Origin: Tragulus kanchil | Lineage: Eukaryota > Chordata > Mammalia > Artiodactyla > Tragulidae | Length of the DNA: 64,000 bases | Assembly: GCA_022376925.1 (NCBI GenBank) | Contig: JAIOJX010000005.1 | Span: 160,781,501 to 160,845,500 of the forward strand | Reading direction: 5' to 3' | Part shown: piece by piece, positions 1 to 13,100 of the stretch | Layout of the letters: every line of letters starts with the position of its first letter | Numbering within the stretch: position 1 is the first letter of the stretch | Program-made: the position numbers and the translations under genes | The notes under the pieces: generated by a model | The model's database searches: none | What the model saw: only the letters and a program-made list of their open reading frames with translations | Told to the model about the DNA's origin: nothing

Positions 1-764
1 GCAGGCCCACCACCTACTCTGGCCAGGATAAATGCAGGTCATCCTGCTGCAAGTCTCTGGTCTTTAGTCTCCACTCCTGCATCCTGACCCAGGTAGGCTA
101 ATTGCAATCGCGTATACTTGATTTACCTAAAGTCAATTTACTTGAGAAACATTCCTCAGAAATGTCAGCACAACCCTGAACCTGGCCATCTTGCTTCAGA
201 AGTTCTGTGTTCCCATCAGATCAAGGTGGAGTCTGCAAATTCTCTTTTGAAACAAATGGATTCTTGACCAGTTGGCTAAAGCTGGCCTGCTAACATATGT
301 TGATAGACTTTTGGAAGCAGAAACCCCACAGAGGACCTGGTGGTCCCAACATCGTGGAGAAGACCGAGCCAAGCCTCTTCCTCCATTGGGTGACTGGAGG
401 TAGGGCAGCAGTGGAAGTCAGGGTTGACTGATAGCCCAGTGCACAGGCCATGCCGGCATCCTCAGGAGCAGTGCACCTGCTCTCTGCCTGGATACCTTTC
501 TTCCTCCTTGTGTCTCCTGCTGCCTCCAGCTCCAAGCAGGTGCTGCTTCACTTTTGCAGCAGAGCCCCTCTGTCCCAGGCACTGCTGGTGTCAGAGGAGG
601 GCTTCTGGACTCTGGCACATCTCCAAAGTGGAAGGCAGGGTGATGGTTTCAACATTTCAGCAAAAGAGACTTCCAGGTAAAGACTTCTGCTTTGCCCATA
701 AAACCGTCTCTTTTCTTCTCTAATTCCTACCCTTGTACTCTAAATCCTCCAACAGTATCAACCC

Positions 765-853
765 CAGGAAGAAAATGAAGTGACAGGAAGGTCTAAAATT
801 GGCTTCCAGAGCTGTCTTTGCTGCATTTCCACATATAGTCCACTGCCTACCAG
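765..853 (-). CDS. ANTXRL: Probable ANTXRL exon 10 (copy a), Ig-like segment
   Basis: In the phase required by exon 9, this stretch reads GRQWTICGNAAKTALEANF followed by RPSCHFIF. It resembles the family segment with V--GNGF near its start and C-F-FN at its end. The 3' boundary is uncertain (a weak gttgat donor near 765) and the acceptor has little pyrimidine tract, so limits are approximate. It may be a degenerate exon. Copy b lies at about 1,887-1,975. Confidence 0.5.
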
Positions 854-3800
854 CTCCATGGCGGAATGACTGACTGTCCCCGAGAGACCAATCCTTTCTG
901 GAATGCAGAGCTTTCTCTTTGAAAGAAAACCTATAGACCAGGCTACCCCGGGGCTCCAAAGAGGGGAGCTTGGAAGGCAGACTTCTCCCTGAGAAGGCTG
1001 TTGGAGAAGAGCATGAAGAGGGCATCTGACTTGCTTCAGACTAAGGTACACAGATGGATGTGACCTGCCCTGGGGAGGGCAGGTCTCAGAGCACCACATG
1101 CTGGGTGGCACAGCCACTTTGAGAGCAGCTGGACACTGACCAACTGTGCGACTCACTTTCCCTTACGGCTTGGGGCAGGTCAACTTCCAGTCCTTTCCCT
1201 AGTTCAAAGAGAGGTAAAATTAAGATGCTCCTACAGTATGACTTCTGGTATAAAGTCAATTTACTTAAAAGAAACCCTCAGAAATGTCAGCACAACCCTG
1301 AACCTGGCCATCTTGCTTCAGAAGTTCTGTGTTCCCATCAGATCAAGGTGGAGTCTGCAAATTCTCTTTTGAAACAAATGGATTCTTGACCAGTTGGCTA
1401 AAGCTGGCCTGCTAACATATGTTGATAGACTTTTGGAAGCAGAAACCCCACAGAGGACCTGGTGGTCCCAACATCGTGGAGAAGACCGAGCCAAGCCTCT
1501 TCCTCCATTGGGTGACTGGAGGTAGGGCAGCAGTGGAAGTCAGGGTTGACTGATAGCCCAGTGCACAGGCCATGCCGGCATCCTCAGGAGCAGTGCACCT
1601 GCTCTCTGCCTGGATACCTTTCTTCCTCCTTGTGTCTCCTGCTGCCTCCAGCTCCAAGCAGGTGCTGCTTCACTTTTGCAGCAGAGCCCCTCTGTCCCAG
1701 GCACTGCTGGTGTCAGAGGAGGGCTTCTGGACTCTGGCACATCTCCAAAGTGGAAGGCAGGGTGATGGTTTCAACATTTCAGCAAAAGAGACTTCCAGGT
1801 AAAGACTTCTGCTTTGCCCATAAAACCGTCTCTTTTCTTCTCTAATTCCTACCCTTGTACTCTAAATCCTCCAACAGTATCAACCCCAGGAAGAAAATGA
1901 AGTGACAGGAAGGTCTAAAATTGGCTTCCAGAGCTGTCTTTGCTGCATTTCCACATATAGTCCACTGCCTACCAGCTCCATGGCGGAATGACTGACTGTC
2001 CCCGAGAGACCAATCCTTTCTGGAATGCAGAGCTTTCTCTTTGAAAGAAAACCTATAGACCAGGCTACCCCGGGGCTCCAAAGAGGGGAGCTTGGAAGGC
2101 AGACTTCTCCCTGAGAAGGCTGTTGGAGAAGAGCATGAAGAGGGCATCTGACTTGCTTCAGACTAAGGTACACAGATGGATGTGACCTGCCCTGGGGAGG
2201 GCAGGTCTCAGAGCACCACATGCTGGGTGGCACAGCCACTTTGAGAGCAGCTGGACACTGACCAACTGTGCGACTCACTTTCCCTTACGGCTTGGGGCAG
2301 GTCAACTTCCAGTCCTTTCCCTAGTTCAAAGAGAGGTAAAAATTAAGATGCTCCTACAGTATGACTTCTGGTATCAACCAATTAGGAACAATTTGGATAT
2401 TGACCAAGGGACACTAATAAACTATACTGGTTCATCCATGTAATGAAACACTGTGTAGAAGGTTGGAAAATACTACATACTACAAGATCCCATTAATGTA
2501 AAACTATCCTTGGAAAGTATAGCTAGGTAGGAATTAGTGTATAACAGGGCTTCCCTCGTGGTTCAGATGGTAAAGAATCTGCCTTGCAATGCAGGAAACC
2601 TGAGTTAGATCCCTGGGTTGGGAAGATCCCCTGGAGAAGGGAATGGCTACCTACTCCAATATTCTGACCTGGAGAATTCCTTAGACAGAGGAGCCTGGTG
2701 GGCTACCATCCATGGGCTCACAAAGAGCTGGACATGACTGAACCACTAACACTTTCATATAAAAGATGAACTCTTTGTGGCTACTTCTGGGGATGGTGGG
2801 ATGGGACAAGGGGGGACCTTATCGTGGTGGAGGGGCAGGCTTTATGCAGGCTGGTTGCAGGAGGGTCCCCATGTGCACAGAGTGTTCTGTCTTCAACCCT
2901 CAGGTCCTCCTGCCCAACACAGTCCACCCCACCCAGCCCCAAAGAGGGTCTCCAGCCATGACGCACAACTGGACCCTAGACCTCAGACATGCTCTGTTCT
3001 GCTCTGCACTGTGTCCTTCTATGTCCTCCACTGCTGGGCTCCACCTACTGGGCTTCCTGCAGGCACTCCCTCTGGTCTGGTCATATACAGGAATAAGAGT
3101 AACCAGCAACCTGCCTCCTGGGGTCAAAGCCCGAGCAAACCCAGCAACACAGACAGAGGGTGAATCCCCAAACCCCAGCACCAAGTGCCCCAGGTCAGAC
3201 CCCAGGGTCAACCCTTGTGAGTCACTGAGGAGAGGTTCTAAAGCAGCAAATTAGCCTGTGGAGGAAGAAATCAGGGAGTCCCTACCTCCAGGGGGTGCGG
3301 GTAGGGATGGCCTGGGGTGTGGATGGCCTGGGGCAGGAGCTGAGGGGATGCTCCAGGTGCAAACGTAATGCTCTGAATCTTCATGGGGTTTGGGGTTACA
3401 CGAGTGCTGTGTGCATTTGTCAGAACTCATTAAATGATACAGTTAGGGCTGCTATTTTCAAAACAGAGAAATCTTAATAAAATTGTTTCCCAATTAATGA
3501 TATATGGTTTAGTAGGCTGATGACTAAATTTATTTTGAAATGCATCAAAACATAAGATGAATAGATAAAGGGAGTCAGACACAGAAAGGAAGCCAGACAG
3601 ATTAATATGAAAGAGAATACAGCCAGGTATGAATTGCAAACCCAGGTGGTGGAGACTGAGCTGCCCACTGAACGGTTGTGCCCACTTTGCTGGGGGTTTG
3701 GAATGATGCAAATAAAAGTTTGAAGTAGAAGAATTTACTGAATGAAAAAAATAAAGATGTGGACAGAGCCAAGCAGAAGTCGCGGTTCATACTGGATGGG

Positions 3801-5942
3801 AAGCAGCTAATAGGAGGAAGAGACAAGGGCTGTGGAAGGTCAGGGCTGAGGGAGGGCAGCTGCCTAGGAAAGGCTTTGGGATTGAGGTGAACTGAGAGTG
3901 AAGTCTCTAAGACTAGTGAGCTGGACCCTGTAAAGCTGAGGGAGGTTTTACAGGAAGCCTAAGCCCTTACCCACCATCCTCTGCAGCCAGTAAGCTTAGA
4001 GCAGAGGCTTGTCCTTGGGGGGTTCAGTTATCCACTTGGAGGCCTCTGCCTCTGTGGTTAGATGGGTTAGAGAAGTGGCCTTCTCAGCCCCTGGGGGAGG
4101 GGCACAGCCTAGGATCCAGCAGAGGATGGCTAGAGCACAGGCCTGGAGACAGGGAGGCCAGCAGAGGCCCCTGCCTAGTCCTGGAGGGAGCCTGAGAGAC
4201 TGAAGAGGTGACATGCCTCATGCTCACCCCACCAGGCTTCCTCACGGCCGGCCCACTGATTTCTTCAGGATGACAGCCTTGAGCTTCCCTCCCAGGGACA
4301 GTCATGCTGTGTGGCAGCTTCTGCCAAGATGACAGCAGTTGTAAAGGTCAGAGCAGCACCGCTGGGCCTCACTGGCAGAGGGTGTGCGGCAGGCACCTGT
4401 CACACCAGCTGGGCCACCACAGGGCGTGAATGAGAGCGGGCATCCTCCCCTGAGGCCTGACGGGCCTGTGTGTCCTGAGGACCTAATCAGAGAATGGAAG
4501 CTGCCAGGTCGCTGCACAGCTGGGACACGCGGGAAAAGACCCTGCACGTGTGTGGGGTCTCCGCCCACGTCCACACCTTGCACAGGGCGCAGGGTCCGAG
4601 AGAGGAGGAGTCAGACAGCTTCCATCCACAGCGGACGCAGCCGGAGGCGCTTTCGTCCTGGGTGCTCTTCAGCCGCTTCCTTCTGCAGCCCGGGCTCAGC
4701 ACAGGGGTGGGGGCAGCGCCAGGGGCCGTGATGGACATCCTAGAATCAGCTCCTGGTGGGGAGGGCCACCAACCTCTAGATCCTGTGCCAGTCCCTGTGC
4801 CTCCATGGCTTCTATGTCCCCCTGCAGAGCTGACAGTGGGTGTCGTTATTTCTACTTCCTGGAGATGAAATTGGAGCTGGCAGATGCTCAGCAGCTTGCC
4901 CTGGTTTGGGGTCGGTGAGCAGCAGAGCTGGGATGTGACCACTGCTCTGTCTGTTCACACCCCACGGCCTACTGCACGGTGGCCTTGCGGCTCAGAGCAC
5001 GGCAGCCAGGACCAGCTCCCCGAGGCTGCGGCCAGCTGCTTGCGGCTGGGGGCTGCTACCAGCGGGAGAGTACGCTTATCCACCGGCCTCAGCTCTATGC
5101 ATCCCAGGGATGTGGCTGCACAAACTGGCCTGCACAGAGCTCACTCAGAGGGAGCGCTTCTGTCAGAAACTCAGCTGCACAGGATCGTCCCCACATGGAT
5201 GCAGGGGCCCGCCTGGGGGAGACATGGCTTTCTTGGATGCCTCTGTCAGGCTTTGTTACTAATATGACATTGACCGTGAACTATGTCCAGTTCTTTTCTT
5301 CACGCACTGAAATAATCATGTCCATTTCTTTCTTCTCCAGTTTTCTGATGAGGAAACTCACATTGATATTTTATCTCTTGAATCTATTGATATTTTATCT
5401 ATCGTATTTCTAGAGTAAACCCTAATTAATCTTGATGTATTATGTTTTTATGAGTAGCTTGAATTCATTCGCTAAATATTGTTGAGAGTTTTAAGTATCA
5501 ATAAATATTTAATTCTTAAAAGAAACTTCTGGGTTTCTATTTTAAAAACTAAATTTATTTTAGTTACCTTTTCACAACATACATATGCACATCTATGCCC
5601 TTATGTGGTACACCTTAAAATCATCCAGAGCTATATGTCAATAACCTTTCAACCAAACAGTAAGATAAAAGTAATTAGACACACCCATGCACGCACAACA
5701 TTTGGCATTCCCACGTCATACAACCGCATACGTCTACATGCACTCACGTGCTGGACAGGCTTCCATACAATCACCTCATACTCACACACAGCACACACTC
5801 ACACACCACTCTCATGTGCACCATACACACATGCCATACACAATCTACTGAGACCACAAGACACACACACACAATCATACTAAATGCAGAACCACACTAA
5901 CCCATGTGTGCCACAAGTGGAACAGCCATTCTGCTTGAATGC

Positions 5943-5991
<49 letters not shown>

Positions 5992-7059
5992 TCTGTCTAG
6001 ATCTGGGGCTTGGCTCTTACCTCCTAAACAGACAAAGTGTGTGTCCCCAGCCATCGCTTCCATACATGAATTCTCCACGAGCTGGAACAGAGGGGTGGCG
6101 GGGTCGGGGAGACGGATGGCAGGGACTCGGGGAAAAGACAGCCCACCTTCCCTCTCCTGTTTACCCCACACTCACCGAGGTAAGAAATGTTTCTGCGGAT
6201 GTGAATTCCTCTGTCCCATACAATTGGTCCTTTCTTTCTACAATATCACGAAACTACAAGGGAAAGGAGATGGGTGGCACACAGCCAGAGGTTGAGAACA
6301 CAGCAGGTCCTGTGTCAGGAGAGACCTGTTGGACTCGAGGCCACACCCTGGCACCAGCCAGCAGCCCACCTCAGGGAGTGGAAAGCTCCTCCTCCCACAT
6401 CTCTGGTGGCAAGGTTTACAGAACACTTGCAGTCCATCTGCTGTGACTACCTGCTGTCCAGTCACTTGGGGTGAGCAAAGGGCTATTCCCTGGGTAACCC
6501 TGGACAGCTGCCTCTGAAAGCTTTCCAAAGTTGGGCTCAAGAATGGTACTTGGTAATCTGTTCTGAATTACCTGATTTCTCTTATAGTCTTTTACACCCA
6601 CGCTGTAAATCTTGGCCCCCATATTCCGAGCCTGTTGAGCCTAAGAGAAAATTTTGTGGAAATGCCCAAATGCATGGAGCACCAAGCTGGTAATGATCAA
6701 GAGGACTCACCCCTCCTTCTTAGTGGCCCCTGTAAAATCATCCAGAGCTATATGTCAATAACCTTTCAACCAAACAGTAAGATAAAAGTAATTAGACACA
6801 CCCATGCACGCACAACATTTGGCATTCCCACGTCATACAACCGCATACGTCTACATGCACTCACGTGCTGGACAGGCTTCCATACAATCACCTCATACTC
6901 ACACACAGCACACACTCACACACCACTCTCATGTGCACCATACACACATGCCATACACAATCTACTGAGACCACAAGACACACACACACAATCATACTAA
7001 ATGCAGAACCACACTAACCCATGTGTGCCACAAGTGGAACAGCCATTCTGCTTGAATGC

Positions 7060-7108
<49 letters not shown>

Positions 7109-10100
7109 TCTGTCTAGATCTGGGGCTTGGCTCTTACCTCCTAAACAGACAAAGTGTGTGTCCCCAGCCATCGCTTCCATACATGAATTCTCCACGAGCT
7201 GGAACAGAGGGGTGGCGGGGTCGGGGAGACGGATGGCAGGGACTCGGGGAAAAGACAGCCCACCTTCCCTCTCCTGTTTACCCCACACTCACCGAGGTAA
7301 GAAATGTTTCTGCGGATGTGAATTCCTCTGTCCCATACAATTGGTCCTTTCTTTCTACAATATCACGAAACTACAAGGGAAAGGAGATGGGTGGCACACA
7401 GCCAGAGGTTGAGAACACAGCAGGTCCTGTGTCAGGAGAGACCTGTTGGACTCGAGGCCACACCCTGGCACCAGCCAGCAGCCCACCTCAGGGAGTGGAA
7501 AGCTCCTCCTCCCACATCTCTGGTGGCAAGGTTTACAGAACACTTGCAGTCCATCTGCTGTGACTACCTGCTGTCCAGTCACTTGGGGTGAGCAAAGGGC
7601 TATTCCCTGGGTAACCCTGGACAGCTGCCTCTGAAAGCTTTCCAAAGTTGGGCTCAAGAATGGTACTTGGTAATCTGTTCTGAATTACCTGATTTCTCTT
7701 ATAGTCTTTTACACCCACGCTGTAAATCTTGGCCCCCATATTCCGAGCCTGTTGAGCCTAAGAGAAAAAAAATGTCTTGAGTGGAAATGCCCAAATGCAT
7801 GGAGCACCAAGCTGGTAATGATCAAGAGGACTCACTTCCTTCTTAGTGGCCTGTAACGTCTTCGTGGCAGTGGCCCAGCTGTCAGGGTGATAATCAGACT
7901 GGAAGTATTCCTGTCTAGAAAGGAAGCAAGAATGGCCAGGTGAACAAAGCACCTGGAGCGACCTGCCCCCAATCGCCCCGCAGCAATGCTCCTGTACATC
8001 ATCTTCCTGGGAAGAGGCCACCTGGACCCCGGCACTGCCACCCACAGTGTCTGGAGGGAGAAGGAACCATAGCCTAGGACCCGCTCGACAGATGAGGAGC
8101 CTGAGACTAGTTCAGATCTCTTCCTAGTGGTCCCCCTGGGAGCAGGTGGCCCCCAAGCCTTTGTCTGGAATGGCAACAGCAGCTACTTCACTGGTGAGGA
8201 CAAGCCTCTCAGGAGAGCACGGGGAGGAGCCGCCAGACTGACAGTCAGGTGTTTGGGTAGGAGCCCCCGCCCGGCTTCCCGCCTCTCCCCAGCAGTCGAT
8301 GCATCTTTCCGGATGAGGCCTGCAACCCTACGGTCTATAAGCAGATGGTTCTGAGCCAAGCACAGCCTTTTCCACTGCTGGAAACAGTCACAGGACGAGA
8401 GTCAACCAGAGGGAGGAGGCTGAAGGGAAAGGAGGCAGCACCAGAACAGTGATGGACAAAGTGTGGCAGCCAGAGCGGTGTCAAGATCTCTGCTTCCTAA
8501 AAGGAACCTCGCCTGCTCCCTGTCCCTGGAATTTCTCCTTTCCTTTTCATGGCACCAGCCAGCAGCCCACCTCAGGGAGTGGAAAGCTCCTCCTCCCACA
8601 TCTCTGGTGGCAAGGTTTACAGAACACTTGCAGTCCATCTGCTGTGACTACCTGCTGTCCAGTCACTTGGGGTGAGCAAAGGGCTATTCCCTGGGTAACC
8701 CTGGACAGCTGCCTCTGAAAGCTTTCCAAAGTTGGGCTCAAGAATGGTACTTGGTAATCTGTTCTGAATTACCTGATTTCTCTTATAGTCTTTTACACCC
8801 ACGCTGTAAATCTTGGCCCCCATATTCCGAGCCTGTTGAGCCTAAGAGAAAAAAAATGTCTTGAGTGGAAATGCCCAAATGCATGGAGCACCAAGCTGGT
8901 AATGATCAAGAGGACTCACTTCCTTCTTAGTGGCCTGTAACGTCTTTCGTGGCAGTGGCCCAGCTGTCAGGGTGATAATCAGACTGGAAGTATTCCTGTC
9001 TAGAAAGGAAGCAAGAATGGCCAGGTGAACAAAGCACCTGGAGCGACCTGCCCCCAATCGCCCCGCAGCAATGCTCCTGTACATCATCTTCCTGGGAAGA
9101 GGCCACCTGGACCCCGGCACTGCCACCCACAGTGTCTGGAGGGAGAAGGAACCATAGCCTAGGACCCGCTCGACAGATGAGGAGCCTGAGACTAGTTCAG
9201 ATCTCTTCCTAGTGGTCCCCCTGGGAGCAGGTGGCCCCCAAGCCTTTGTCTGGAATGGCAACAGCAGCTACTTCACTGGTGAGGACAAGCCTCTCAGGAG
9301 AGCACGGGGAGGAGCCGCCAGACTGACAGTCAGGTGTTTGGGTAGGAGCCCCCGCCCGGCTTCCCGCCTCTCCCCAGCAGTCGATGCATCTTTCCGGATG
9401 AGGCCTGCAACCCTACGGTCTATAAGCAGATGGTTCTGAGCCAAGCACAGCCTTTTCCACTGCTGGAAACAGTCACAGGACGAGAGTCAACCAGAGGGAG
9501 GAGGCTGAAGGGAAAGGAGGCAGCACCAGAACAGTGATGGACAAAGTGTGGCAGCCAGAGCGGTGTCAAGATCTCTGCTTCCTAAAAGGAACCTCGCCTG
9601 CTCCCTGTCCCTGGAATTTCTCCTTTCCTTTTCATGCAGCGCCACTGTAGGTCAAGCACTTGATATCTGGCAAGAACCAGGAATGCATGCATGATCCCAT
9701 GTGGTTCTCAGAAACATCTCTGGGGGTGCTTTTCATCCCTCATGGCACAGAGGAGGATCCTGCAGCACAGAGGGCCAGGAGCCCGCTCCAAGAGTCAGCG
9801 CTGGGAGCTGGCCATGGAGGGTCCGCACCAGCCCTCCCTGAGGCCTGGGCCTTGCTCTGTCCTACCTGAGCATAGTCGTATCAACAGGCATTTACCTTGG
9901 AGGTAGCTTGTTGAATCTGCTCATTTGCCTGCAACAAATTGAAAGAAAGTTGGGAGATTAGAGTGAGATGAACCGATATCACTGTTAAGAAATGGACAAA
10001 GTAGAATAAAATTCTCAAAGGTGTTTTTGTACCTGTTTCAACCCTTCATGCATGTTTGTGGCTCCCGCAGGCACTATGTTCTGAAGTCCTTCAAGACCGT

Positions 10101-13100
10101 TACGTATTTCTGTTCTAAAAACATATCAGAAAAGAGAGTAGGGAAGGAATGAGGTTGATTGCTGTAAAACAGCCCCAGCTGTCCTGGCTGTCCAGTGCAG
10201 ACCCTGCCTCGACTGGAGAGGACAGAGGCGGCCCTGCCATGATTCTTCTGCCCCTGTCTTTGAAAACGACGGTACTAAACCTATAACCTCTGTATGTCCC
10301 CTACTCAGTCAGTGTGGAAGATGCTGCTTTGCTATCCCCATGAGTATGGCTGCCTTTCAACGTGCTTTTCCCTGTCTCAGGACAGGGGGCCGCCAGACTG
10401 ACAGTCAGGTGTTTGGGTAGGAGCCCCCGCCCGGCTTCCCGCCTCTCCCCAGCAGTCGATGCATCTTTCCGGATGAGGCCTGCAACCCTACGGTCTATAA
10501 GCAGATGGTTCTGAGCCAAGCACAGCCTTTTCCACTGCTGGAAACAGTCACAGGACGAGAGTCAACCAGAGGGAGGAGGCTGAAGGGAAAGGAGGCAGCA
10601 CCAGAACAGTGATGGACAAAGTGTGGCAGCCAGAGCGGTGTCAAGATCTCTGCTTCCTAAAAGGAACCTCGCCTGCTCCCTGTCCCTGGAATTTCTCCTT
10701 TCCTTTTCATGCAGCGCCACTGTAGGTCAAGCACTTGATATCTGGCAAGAACCAGGAATGCATGCATGATCCCATGTGGTTCTCAGAAACATCTCTGGGG
10801 GTGCTTTTCATCCCTCATGGCACAGAGGAGGATCCTGCAGCACAGAGGGCCAGGAGCCCGCTCCAAGAGTCAGCGCTGGGAGCTGGCCATGGAGGGTCCG
10901 CACCAGCCCTCCCTGAGGCCTGGGCCTTGCTCTGTCCTACCTGAGCATAGTCGTATCAACAGGCATTTACCTTCGGAGGTAGCTTGTTGAATCTGCTCAT
11001 TTGCCTGCAACAAATTGAAAGAAAGTTGGGAGATTAGAGTGAGATGAACCGATATCACTGTTAAGAAATGGACAAAGTAGAATAAAATTCTCAAAGGTGT
11101 TTTTGTACCTGTTTCAACCCTTCATGCATGTTTGTGGCTCCCGCAGGCACTATGTTCTGAAGTCCTTCAAGACCGTTACGTATTTCTGTTCTAAAAACAT
11201 ATCAGAAAAGAGAGTAGGGAAGGAATGAGGTTGATTGCTGTAAAACAGCCCCAGCTGTCCTGGCTGTCCAGTGCAGACCCTGCCTCGACTGGAGAGGACA
11301 GAGGCGGCCCTGCCATGATTCTTCTGCCCCTGTCTTTGAAAACGACGGTACTAAACCTATAACCTCTGTATGTCCCCTACTCAGTCAGTGTGGAAGATGC
11401 TGCTTTGCTATCCCCATGAGTATGGCTGCCTTTCAACGTGCTTTTCCCTGTCTCAGACATTAGACCTCGGGGACTCAGAGAGGACCCTGCTTTGACTGTC
11501 CATGATGAGGGGGAACACCTTGGACCCAGTATTCTCAACGTGATGGGTGGTACTGCTGGCATCTAAGGGGTCTCTGGTGAGGGCACATTATCCTCCAACA
11601 GGGAAGACTGAGTTTGGAGAAGTCACTCTGCTGATATGCCTGCACTGTCTGCTCCTCCCCACATCCCTCACTGGATGAGTGATAAAGGAAGGAGTCAAGC
11701 TGCTCCATTAGAGTCTAGGGCTCCTGACTCTTCAGGAGCTTCATGTCCTCCTGAAGAAATAGACGATATCCTGGAAAAGAGGCCTGAGGGCTCTTCACGA
11801 CGGTGGAAAAGCAGTGACCTCAGGCTGCCACAGGGAGCTCTGCTGGCCTCTGTTGAAGCAGATAGCAGGGCATGGGGCCCAGTACACCAGGGGGCGGGGC
11901 TTAGGTTCAGGCTTATCCAGTGCGATGGGCTGGGCTGTCACAGCAAGTCTTCGAGAATGTGGTGCTTGAAGGCTGGCTCTTGCCTCAGGCAGAAGGGATT
12001 CTGCCATGAGATGTGATCTGAGAGCCCCTGGTCCTGCCCTGCCTGACCCAACACGGGAACTGGGGAGACCTGAGACCTAGGGCCAGTGAGGCCAGACCAG
12101 ACCCCACCCACCCCAGCACCAACACTCTCCCCTCTTCCTGTCACTTTGGGGAGGATTTCTGTTTAGTTTTGGGTTTTTATGAAGGTTATTTTTCTTAATT
12201 TTGGCCTCTTTCATTGGTTTTTTATTTCTTTATTTTCATCCATCTTTACTCTTTGGCCTGTGTGGGCCTCTCACTGCAGTGGCCTCTCTCGTTGCAAAGC
12301 ATCTGCTCTGGGCGCATGCACTCCAGAGTGCTGGCTCGTAATTGGACACACCAGTCCAGCTGTTCCATGGCACATGGGATCTTCATGGGCCAGGGATGAA
12401 ACCAGTGCTCCTTGTGCTGCAAGACACTTTACCCACTGGACCACCAGGGAAGCCCAGGATTTCTGTTTGTTTACAGCACCTCAAATATGCTGGAACTCTC
12501 ATCTACCAGCCTTTATCTTAGGCTGCCCAAGCCCTTCTCACACCTGCTTAATCCATACTCCTAGCTCTGCGCATGGAGCAGACACTAGGCTGCTTATGTC
12601 CCTTTGAAGCCCTTCACTTTTTAAAACTCCATCCTTCTTTCCCCTCTCCTCATCCCCCTTCTTCTTCTGACACCCTCCCTTGAGGAAAACATTCTCACCT
12701 CTGCTCTCCAGAGAGGACTGGGAGGCCCTCAGGAGCCTCCCCCACAGCTCCCTTGGTTCAGGCTCTGAACCCCTGCTTGGAGGAGTCATGTCCTCCTCTC
12801 CCCATGGGCAGCTCCTCTACCAGAGGCCCCCATCTCTCTGCCACCTGCTCGACAGCCCCCCACTCACTTGTTTTCTTCCTCCTCATACACCCTCAGGTTC
12901 TCTCTCTCTCCAAAATGAAGACCACAGGGACACCCAAACCCACGCCTCCCCAGCTTCCTGAACAGGAGGCCCAGTCCCTGCTTCTCCTGGGAGCCAGGCC
13001 CAGGCAGGCTGTCCCCATGCACTGGCCCCACCACGCTTCCTGGGTTTTAGTCATTGGCATCATGAGCGTCTTAAGCTCCTGACTACTACTGAGGTCCATA

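Larger units (their letters stand above)
129..2374. repeat. Tandem direct duplication 1 (unit ~1,123)
   Basis: Copies about 129-1,251 and 1,252-2,374. Near identical; one A missing in a run at 1,216 relative to 2,339. The second copy starts with altered bases (ttaaaagaaacc against ttgagaaacattcc). Contains candidate ANTXRL exon 10 twice. Confidence 0.95.
5617..7850. repeat. Tandem direct duplication 2 (unit ~1,117)
   Basis: Copies about 5,617-6,733 and 6,734-7,850. Carries ANTXRL exons 7, 8 and 9 twice. The first copy is corrupted over its last ~90 bases (gagaaaattttgtgg against gagaaaaaaaatgtcttg; cccctccttc against cttccttc). Confidence 0.95.
7467..9636. repeat. Tandem direct duplication 3 (unit ~1,084)
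   Basis: Copies about 7,467-8,550 and 8,551-9,636, overlapping both neighbouring duplications. Carries ANTXRL exons 6 and 7. The copies differ by one T in a homopolymer inside exon 6. Confidence 0.95.
9314..11456. repeat. Tandem direct duplication 4 (unit ~1,075)
   Basis: Copies about 9,314-10,380 and 10,389-11,456, with eight extra bases (gacagggg) at the junction. Carries ANTXRL exons 4 and 5; copies differ by one base in exon 5. Overlap with duplication 3 makes the segment 8,229-8,550 present three times. Confidence 0.95.

Noticed and set aside
5904..6446. Threonine-histidine repeat proteins over CA tracts
   Set aside because: They are translations of a (CA)n microsatellite within an intron.
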